From Streptomyces varsoviensis (lineage in GTDB: Bacteria; Actinomycetota; Actinomycetes; Streptomycetales; Streptomycetaceae), in assembly GCF_000718635.1 (NCBI RefSeq), contig NZ_JOBF01000015.1, positions 127,300 through 191,299 on the forward strand: DNA of 64,000 bases, read 5' to 3'. Of this stretch, positions 58,228 through 64,000 are shown one piece after another. The notes below the pieces were generated by a model. The model was given only the letters and a program-made list of their open reading frames with translations, had not been told where the DNA came from and did no database searches. Both the position numbers and the translations under genes were made by a program. Position 1 is the first letter of the stretch; the number at the start of each line of letters is the position of its first letter.

Positions 58228-59415
58228 TCACCCCCGTACGGACAGATAGTGCGCGCGGCGCTCCGCGTCGGCCGCCACCGCCACCCCGGTCCAGGCCATC
58301 GCCCGCGCCGCCGCCAGCACCGCGTCGTCCGCCGCGGCGCCCACCGTCCACCGCGCGAACTCCGGCGTGTGCGGCCAGCCCTCGGCGCCCAGGATGCCGA
58401 TGCTCGGGTGGATCGCCGGCAGCGCCTGCGTCACATTGCCCATGTCCGTCGACGCGCCCAGCCGCACCGGCTGCGCGGGCGGCTCCGCCACCGTGCGGCC
58501 GACGGCCCGCAGCCCCTCCGCGTACGCGGCCATCAGCCACGGATCGTTGCGCAGATCCAGATAGTCGGGCTGGGTCGGACGGATCTCCACCGAGCATCCC
58601 GTCGCGATCGCCGCGCCCTCGAAACACGCCTGGACCCGCTTCTTCAGCGGGTCCAGCTCCTCGGCCGTCGGTGTCCGCACGTCCCACTGCAGGACCGTAC
58701 GGTCGGGGATGATGTTCGACCGCTCACCGCCGTCCCGCACCACCCCCGACACCCGATAGCCATCCGGCAACTGCTGCCGCAGCAGCCCCACGGCCACCTG
58801 CGCCACCACCGCCGCGTCGCCCGCGTTCACCCCCGATTGCGGGTCCTGCGCCGCGTGCGCGGAGCGGCCCGTGAACGTCACCTCGAAACGCGACGCCGAC
58901 GTCGTCGAGGACCGCGCATCCACGTCGTCGTGGCCCGCCGGATGCGCCATCATCGCGACCGTCACGCCGTCGAACGCCCCGCGCTCCAGCATCAGCACCT
59001 TCCCGCCGCCCGCCTCCTCCGCCGGCGTCCCCAGCAGCACCACCCGTATCCCCAGCACATCGGCGGCGGCCGCCAGCCCGATCGCCGCACCCGCGCCCGC
59101 CGCACAGATCACGTTGTGCCCGCACGCGTGCCCGAGCCCCGGCAGCGCGTCGTACTCCGCGCACACCCCCACCGTCAGATCGCCGCTCCCGTACGAGCCG
59201 ACCACCGCGGTCTCCAGCCCGTACGCCCCCCGCTCCACCGCGAACCCGGCGCCCTCCAGCAGATCCGCGAGCCGCCCCGCCGAGGCATGCTCCTCGAACG
59301 ACAGCTCCGGCTCCGCGTGCAGCGCCCGAGCGAGCTCCAGCAACCGCTCCGAGAACTCCCCGATCCGGGCCTCCACAAGGTCACGAGCACGATCGCGCAC
59401 AGCGGCGACAGACAT
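58228..59415 (-). CDS. M20-family amidohydrolase
   Basis: The product has 395 residues. Zinc ligands are in GLGHACGHN, the bridging acid in TPAEEAGGGK, and further ligands in AHPAGHDD and near HPSIGILG. The subfamily includes N-acyl amino acid and p-aminobenzoyl-glutamate hydrolases; the exact substrate is unknown. GGAG lies 6 bases before the ATG. It is divergent from pepN. Confidence 0.92.
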   Translation of the reverse strand: MSVAAVRDRARDLVEARIGEFSERLLELARALHAEPELSFEEHASAGRLADLLEGAGFAVERGAYGLETAVVGSYGSGDLTVGVCAEYDALPGLGHACGHNVICAAGAGAAIGLAAAADVLGIRVVLLGTPAEEAGGGKVLMLERGAFDGVTVAMMAHPAGHDDVDARSSTTSASRFEVTFTGRSAHAAQDPQSGVNAGDAAVVAQVAVGLLRQQLPDGYRVSGVVRDGGERSNIIPDRTVLQWDVRTPTAEELDPLKKRVQACFEGAAIATGCSVEIRPTQPDYLDLRNDPWLMAAYAEGLRAVGRTVAEPPAQPVRLGASTDMGNVTQALPAIHPSIGILGAEGWPHTPEFARWTVGAAADDAVLAAARAMAWTGVAVAADAERRAHYLSVRG

Positions 59416-59508
59416 GGTCAACTCCAGACGGCCAAGCGGACAGAACCACGCCATAGCTTGCCCCAAACCCCTGTGCCTCCTCCGCACCGGCTGCGGCACC
59501 ATGAGCCC

Positions 59509-62127
59509 ATGCCCGTACTCACGCGCGACGAAGCGCAGACCCGAGCCCGCCTCCTCGACGTCCACCGCTACACCATCCACCTCGATCTCACCCGCGGCGA
59601 GGAACACTTCGGCTCCACCACCACCATCCGCTTCGACGTGCGCGAACCAGCGGCGGACACCTTCCTCGAACTGCCCGCCACCGGCCTGCGCCGCATCACC
59701 CTCGACGGCGCCGACCTCGACCCGGCCGCCGCCGCCGACGGCAGATACCCCCTCACCGCCCTCACCCGCGGCACCCACGAACTCCACGTCGAGGCCGAAC
59801 CGCCCTACTCCCACACCGGCGAAGGCATGCACCGCTTCACCGACCCCCTCGACCAGGCCACCTACCTCTACACCCAGTGCTGCCTCGCCGACGCCCCCGC
59901 CGTCTTCGCCGCCTTCGACCAGCCCGACCTCAAGGCCGTCTTCCACACCACCGTCACCGCGCCGCCCGAATGGACCGTCCTCGGCAACGGCATCGCCACC
60001 CGCGCCGGAGACCCCGCCGAAGGCCGCTGGGACATCGCCCCCACCCCGCCCATCAGCACCTACCTCATGGCCGTCGCCGCAGGCCCCTGGCACTCCGTAC
60101 GCGCCGAACACCGCGGCATCCCCTTCGGCCTCCACGTACGCCAGTCCCTCGCCCCCCACCTCGACGCCGACGCCGAGGAACTCCTCACCCTCACCACCCG
60201 CTGCTTCGACCGCTACCACCAGAAATTCGACGAGCCCTACCCCTTCGACTCCTACGACCAGGCGTTCGTCCCCGAATTCAACTCCGGCGCCATGGAAAAC
60301 CCCGGCCTCGTCACCTTCCGCGACGAATTCATCTACCGCTCGGCCGTCACCGACGCCGAACGCCAGACCCGCGCCATGGTCATCGCCCACGAAATGGCCC
60401 ACATGTGGTTCGGCGACCTCGTCACCCTCCGGTGGTGGGACGACATCTGGCTCAACGAGTCCTTCGCCGAATACATGGGCTACCAGACCCTCACCGAAGC
60501 CACCCAGTACACCGACACCTGGGCCGACTTCGCCATCGCCCGCAAATCCTGGGGATACGACGCCGACCAGCGCCCCTCCACCCACCCCGTCGCCCCCGCA
60601 CCCGAGGACGTCCTCGACACCGCCGCCGCCGAACTCAACTTCGACGGCATCTCCTACGCGAAAGGCGCCAGCGCCCTGCGCCAACTCGTCGCCTGGCTCG
60701 GCGAAAAGAACTTCCTCGCCGGCATCAACGAACACTTCGCCCGGCACCGCTTCGCCAACGCCACGCTCGACGACTTCATCGACTCCCTCGCCCACGCCTG
60801 CGACCGCGACGTCCACGCCTGGGCCGAGAAATGGCTCCGCACTACCGGAGTCGACACTCTCACCCCGGAAATCAACGCCGAAATCGACGCGGAGACCACC
60901 CCGGGAGGCACCTCGGGAACCGCCACCCCGGAGGGCACCCCGGAAACCGCGCCAGAAAGCCGGCCCGGAGCGCCCGGTGATGGCGCCGACCGATGGCGGT
61001 TGACCATTCACCACCACGGCAGCCGCCCCCACCACCTCGCCATCGGCCTCTACGACCAGTCACCCGCCGACGGCCCCGACGGCCTCACCCTCCGCGAACG
61101 CGCCGAAACCGACCTCCCCGCGGACAGCACCACCCACACCCTCACCCGCCCCGGCCGCCGCCCCGACCTCATCCTCCTCAACGACAACGACCTCACCTAC
61201 ACCAAAATCCGCCTCGACCCCCACTCCTGGGACACCGCCCTCAACAGCCTCTCCGGGCTCCCCGACCCCCTCACCCGCGCCACCGTCTGGAACGCCGCCC
61301 GCGACATGGTCCGCGACGGCGCCCTAGCCCCCGCCGCCTACCTCGACGCCGCCCGCGCCCACCTGCCCCACGAAACCACCACCCCCATCACCCACGCCGT
61401 CCTCACCTTCGCCCGCACCCACATCGCCGACCACTACGTCACCCCCGAAGCCCGCCCCGTAGCCCTCACCACCCTCACCGACCTCTGCCGCGACCTCCTC
61501 GCCCGCACCGAGAACGGCGGCCAGGGCATCCGCCTCACCGCCGTACGCACCTCCATCGACAGCGCCACCACCCCCGACACCCTCCACGACTGGCTCCACG
61601 CCGGCACCGTCCCCGGCGGCCCCGACCTCGACCCCGAACTCCGCTGGCGCATCCTCGGCCGCCTCGCCGCCCTCGGCGCCACCACCCCCGCCGACATCGA
61701 CGCCGAACTCGCCCGCGACCCCAGCGCCACCGGCCGCGAAGGCGCCGCCCGCTGCCACGCCGCCCTCCCCGACCCGGCGGCCAAGGAAGCCGCCTGGCAC
61801 GCCCTGTTCGAGGCCGACGACCTCTCCAACTACCTCTTCAACGCCACCGCCCAAGGCTTCTGGCAGCCCGAACAACTCGACCTCGTACAGCCCTACCTCG
61901 CCCGCTACTACCCGGCCGCCGTCGCCCTCGCCACCCGCCGCGGCACCACCCTCGCCGTCTCCGCCGCCACCCACGCCTTCCCCCACGCGCTCGTCACCGA
62001 CGAGAACCTCCGCCTCGGCGAGGAATGCCTGCGCACCACCGGCCCCACCCCCACCCTGCGCCGCAGGCTCACCGACCAACTCGACGACCTGCGACGGGCC
62101 CTGACCATCCGCAACACCACCTACTGA
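59509..62127 (+). CDS. pepN: Aminopeptidase N (M1 family)
   Basis: The product has 872 residues. GAMEN lies near residue 262, and zinc is held by His294 and His298 (HEMAH) and Glu317 (NESFAEY). The M1 N-terminal saddle and a C-terminal ERAP1-like helical domain are complete. A Thr/Pro/Gly-rich insert (about 460-490) between them is variable in length. The ATG lacks a ribosome site. It is intact and followed by a minisatellite. Confidence 0.95.
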   Translation: MPVLTRDEAQTRARLLDVHRYTIHLDLTRGEEHFGSTTTIRFDVREPAADTFLELPATGLRRITLDGADLDPAAAADGRYPLTALTRGTHELHVEAEPPYSHTGEGMHRFTDPLDQATYLYTQCCLADAPAVFAAFDQPDLKAVFHTTVTAPPEWTVLGNGIATRAGDPAEGRWDIAPTPPISTYLMAVAAGPWHSVRAEHRGIPFGLHVRQSLAPHLDADAEELLTLTTRCFDRYHQKFDEPYPFDSYDQAFVPEFNSGAMENPGLVTFRDEFIYRSAVTDAERQTRAMVIAHEMAHMWFGDLVTLRWWDDIWLNESFAEYMGYQTLTEATQYTDTWADFAIARKSWGYDADQRPSTHPVAPAPEDVLDTAAAELNFDGISYAKGASALRQLVAWLGEKNFLAGINEHFARHRFANATLDDFIDSLAHACDRDVHAWAEKWLRTTGVDTLTPEINAEIDAETTPGGTSGTATPEGTPETAPESRPGAPGDGADRWRLTIHHHGSRPHHLAIGLYDQSPADGPDGLTLRERAETDLPADSTTHTLTRPGRRPDLILLNDNDLTYTKIRLDPHSWDTALNSLSGLPDPLTRATVWNAARDMVRDGALAPAAYLDAARAHLPHETTTPITHAVLTFARTHIADHYVTPEARPVALTTLTDLCRDLLARTENGGQGIRLTAVRTSIDSATTPDTLHDWLHAGTVPGGPDLDPELRWRILGRLAALGATTPADIDAELARDPSATGREGAARCHAALPDPAAKEAAWHALFEADDLSNYLFNATAQGFWQPEQLDLVQPYLARYYPAAVALATRRGTTLAVSAATHAFPHALVTDENLRLGEECLRTTGPTPTLRRRLTDQLDDLRRALTIRNTTY

Positions 62128-62198
62128 CCCGGCCCGGCAACCGACCCAGGAGACGCAGGAGGCGGTCTGCCGGCGGGCAGTGCCGCCGGGAGCCGGGG

Positions 62199-62415
62199 CC
62201 GTCGGGGCCGGAGCCACTGGCCGCCGGGACCGTCGGGGCCGGAGCCACTGGCCGCCGGGGCCGTCGGGGCCGGAGCCACTGGCCGCCGGGGCCGTCGGGG
62301 CCGGAGCCACTGGCCGCCGGGACCGTCGGGGCCGGAGCCACTGGCCGCCGGGACCGTCGGGGCCGGAGCCACTGGCCGCCGGGACCGTCGGGGCCGGAGC
62401 CGCTGGCCGCCGCCG
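62199..62415. repeat. 31-bp tandem repeat, seven copies
   Basis: Units start at 62199, 62230, 62261, 62292, 62323, 62354 and 62385 with CCGTCGGGGCCGGAGCCACT. They differ mainly at one A/G position. The array lies between pepN and the convergent AtpF-like gene. No spacers differ between units, so it is not a CRISPR array. Confidence 0.92.
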
Positions 62416-62443
62416 GCAGCCGGGCCCGCCGCAGATATGAAAA

Positions 62444-62476
62444 GGGCCCCCGCCACCCCGAAGGGTGCGGGAGCCC
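62444..62476. terminator. Hairpin between pepN and the AtpF-like gene
   Basis: GGGC...CCCGC-ACCC pairs with GGGT-GCGGG...GCCC around a 4-base loop with one bulged C. Confidence 0.6.
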
Positions 62477-62513
62477 GCCCTGCCGGCGCTGCCCTCAGCG
62501 GCGGCGCCCCGGC

Positions 62514-63059
62514 TCAGCCGCGCGACTCGTCGGCGGCATCCGACGGCCGCGCCGTACGCAACTCCGCCACGAACCGCTCCACCACACCGCTCTGCCGGGC
62601 GAAATCCTCCACCGGCTCGCCCACGATCCGGCCCGCCAGCTCCGTGGCCAACGACCCGACCTGCCCCCGCAGCTCCGCCTCGGCCACCGCACGCTCCGCG
62701 TCGATCACCGCATGCCCCGCCGAGACGATCTCCTCACGCTGCCGCTGGCCCTCGGCCCGCAACTCCGCGATCAGCGCCGTGCCCTGCTCAGCGGACTCCT
62801 GCCGCAGCCGAGCCGCCTCGTGACGCGCCTCCGCCAGCAGCGCCTCGTACTCCGCATGGACCCGCGCGGCCTCCGCACGCGTCGCCTCCGCCACCTCGAT
62901 ACGGCCCTCGGTGGCCTTCTCCCGCTCCGCGATCACCCGAGCGATCCGCGGCAGCAGCACCTTCGCCATCACCAGGAACAGCAACAGGAAGAGAACCAGC
63001 CCCAAGACGAACGGCAAGGGCTCCGGCTTGAGCGGACCAATGTCCAAAGCAATGTCCAT
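62514..63059 (-). CDS. Orphan ATP synthase b-subunit-like protein
   Basis: The product has 181 residues: one N-terminal membrane segment (FVLGLVLFLLLFLVMAKVLLP) and a long charged coiled coil, with ELAGRIVGE near the end as in F-type b subunits. No other ATP synthase gene is nearby, so it is a stand-alone paralogue; canonical atpF lies in the atp operon in Streptomyces. It may replace or modulate the b subunit, or be an unrelated coiled-coil membrane protein. Confidence 0.85.
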   Translation of the reverse strand: MDIALDIGPLKPEPLPFVLGLVLFLLLFLVMAKVLLPRIARVIAEREKATEGRIEVAEATRAEAARVHAEYEALLAEARHEAARLRQESAEQGTALIAELRAEGQRQREEIVSAGHAVIDAERAVAEAELRGQVGSLATELAGRIVGEPVEDFARQSGVVERFVAELRTARPSDAADESRG

Positions 63060-63275
63060 GACGTGAAGATTAGTCGAACCACGCCCGCCGCCGCGCGCGC
63101 CCCATTAGCAGACTCAACCGCCCCACACCGCACGGCAGTCCCACGATTGGGCGAACCATGACCGGATCACAACCGAAAATCGCACGAACCCAGTAACTTG
63201 ATGCGGCTGTCACCCACCCCCACCACCCCACGGGCAGCCCCTCCCAGAACCGCCGCACCCCGAAAAGGCACCCCC

Positions 63276-64000
63276 ATGCCCGCCCACGACCCCACCCGCG
63301 CCCTCGCCGGCGGCACCGAAGGCCCCGACGCCTTACGCCCCCTCCTCGCCACCGTCCTCGACGCACTCGCCCACGGCGCCACCACCCGCCACGGCCCCCT
63401 CCCCGCCGGCGGCCCCCACACCGTCGACCAGCGCGTACGAGCCGTCACCGAACCCGCCATCCCCGAAACCGGCACCGGCGCCCACGAGGCCCTCCACACC
63501 CTCGTCCACACTCTCACCGCGGGCACCGCCGACCCCGCGCACCCCCACTGCGCCGCCCACCTCCACTGCCCCCCACTCGCCCTCGCGGCCGCCGCCGACC
63601 TCGCCGCCAGCGCCCTCAACCCCTCCATGGACTCCTGGGACCAGGCCCCCGCCGCCTCCCAACTCGAAGCCCGCACCACCCGCGCCCTCGCCGCCCTCGC
63701 CTACCCCGACCGCCCCGCACCCGACGCCCTCGTCACCACCGGCGGCACCGAATCGAACCAGCTCGCCGTCCTCCTCGCCCGCGAAGCCCCCGCCCCCCAC
63801 GCCTCCACGCCGGCCCCCGTCTCCGTCCCCACCCACGGCTCCACTCGCGCCCGCTGCCGCGCCGACCCGCTGCGCATCATCTGCGGCGCCAACGCCCACC
63901 ACAGCATCCATCGCGCCGCCTGGCTCCGCTGCCGCGCCGACCCGCTGCGCATCATCTGCGGCGCCAACGCCCACCACAGCATCCATCGCGCCGCCTGGCT
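63276..64000 (+). CDS. PLP-dependent amino acid decarboxylase (3' end outside window)
   Basis: The 241 visible residues show a group II decarboxylase (2,4-diaminobutyrate or aromatic amino acid type): a MDSWDQAP segment, LVTTGGTESNQLA and ICGANAHHSIHRAAWL with the PLP-stacking His. Codon 20 is TTA, so translation may depend on bldA. A perfect 75-bp tandem duplication (from 63852) repeats 25 residues including that His, which should disturb the fold. The PLP lysine lies beyond the window. The ATG has AAGG upstream. Confidence 0.88.
   Translation, partial: MPAHDPTRALAGGTEGPDALRPLLATVLDALAHGATTRHGPLPAGGPHTVDQRVRAVTEPAIPETGTGAHEALHTLVHTLTAGTADPAHPHCAAHLHCPPLALAAAADLAASALNPSMDSWDQAPAASQLEARTTRALAALAYPDRPAPDALVTTGGTESNQLAVLLAREAPAPHASTPAPVSVPTHGSTRARCRADPLRIICGANAHHSIHRAAWLRCRADPLRIICGANAHHSIHRAAW
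63852..64000 (+). repeat. Perfect 75-bp in-frame tandem duplication
   Basis: Bases 63852-63926 are repeated from 63927 to the window end, one base short of complete. The unit encodes 25 residues around the conserved NAHHS motif. Confidence 0.95.

Noticed and set aside
62199..62415. CRISPR array
   Set aside because: Units are contiguous 31-bp repeats with no variable spacers, and no cas gene is present.

Overview
The window is high-GC actinobacterial DNA and almost certainly Streptomyces. The evidence is G/C at nearly every third codon position, frequent GTG starts and leaderless starts, a 24-residue bL37 microprotein, XRE-DUF5753/DUF397 and GAF-ANTAR genes, two rare TTA-containing regulators, a PriA isomerase with no trpF, and the core gene order dnaE - his - trp - lgt - gltBD. 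No rRNA, tRNA, CRISPR array, integrase or intact transposase was seen.

Layout. 1-13027: a partial DUF2252 gene, dnaE, a NYN-domain protein, an ABC exporter pair, a DUF2567 membrane protein, bL37, ybaK, a LON-domain protein and a large pentapeptide-like membrane protein. 13208-19150: the compact histidine operon hisD-hisC-hisB-(two tiny ORFs)-hisH-priA-ridA-hisF, mostly with 1-4 bp overlaps. 19151-35487: a 16 kb accessory stretch inserted between hisF and the TIGR03085 gene. It holds two TTA-containing GAF-ANTAR regulators, an XRE/DUF397 pair with a decayed duplicate, a chain of five tiny genes joined by 4-bp overlaps, a frameshifted toxin-like gene, an ATP-grasp enzyme behind a 61-residue peptide gene, an Imm21 immunity protein, transposase and transporter scraps, an SDR, and several broken genes. 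35488-46013: TIGR03085, a septum-formation-like protein, hisI, trpE, three small membrane proteins, trpC-trpM, trpBA and a DsbA-like protein. 46185-54683: lgt, a VIT-family transporter and gltBD. 54950-64000: a zinc metalloprotease, a secreted trypsin-like protease, a small cell-surface protein, chorismate mutase, an M20 amidohydrolase, pepN, an orphan AtpF-like protein and a PLP decarboxylase cut by the window edge.

How the genes work together. The his and trp clusters share PriA, which is expected to do both the HisA and the TrpF isomerisation. trpE, trpC/trpM and trpBA are split into separate units; a hairpin and a new promoter lie between trpM and trpB. Glutamate synthase follows, supplying the glutamate on which hisC transamination and amidotransferase turnover depend.

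The most unusual signals are structural. Degenerate tandem repeats run across the stop codon of at least four core genes (the membrane protein at 11426, trpE, the VIT gene and gltD). Perfect in-frame tandem duplications occur in hisC (30 bp) and in the PLP decarboxylase (75 bp, in a conserved segment). A 13-bp tandem duplication frameshifts the toxin-like gene, and a 31-bp repeat occurs seven times after pepN. Recent tandem-duplication mutagenesis therefore seems active across the region. The main regulatory candidates are a tandem 23-bp repeat with a TATCA-N5-TGATA dyad ahead of hisD and a 7-bp-arm palindrome inside a promoter ahead of gltB.
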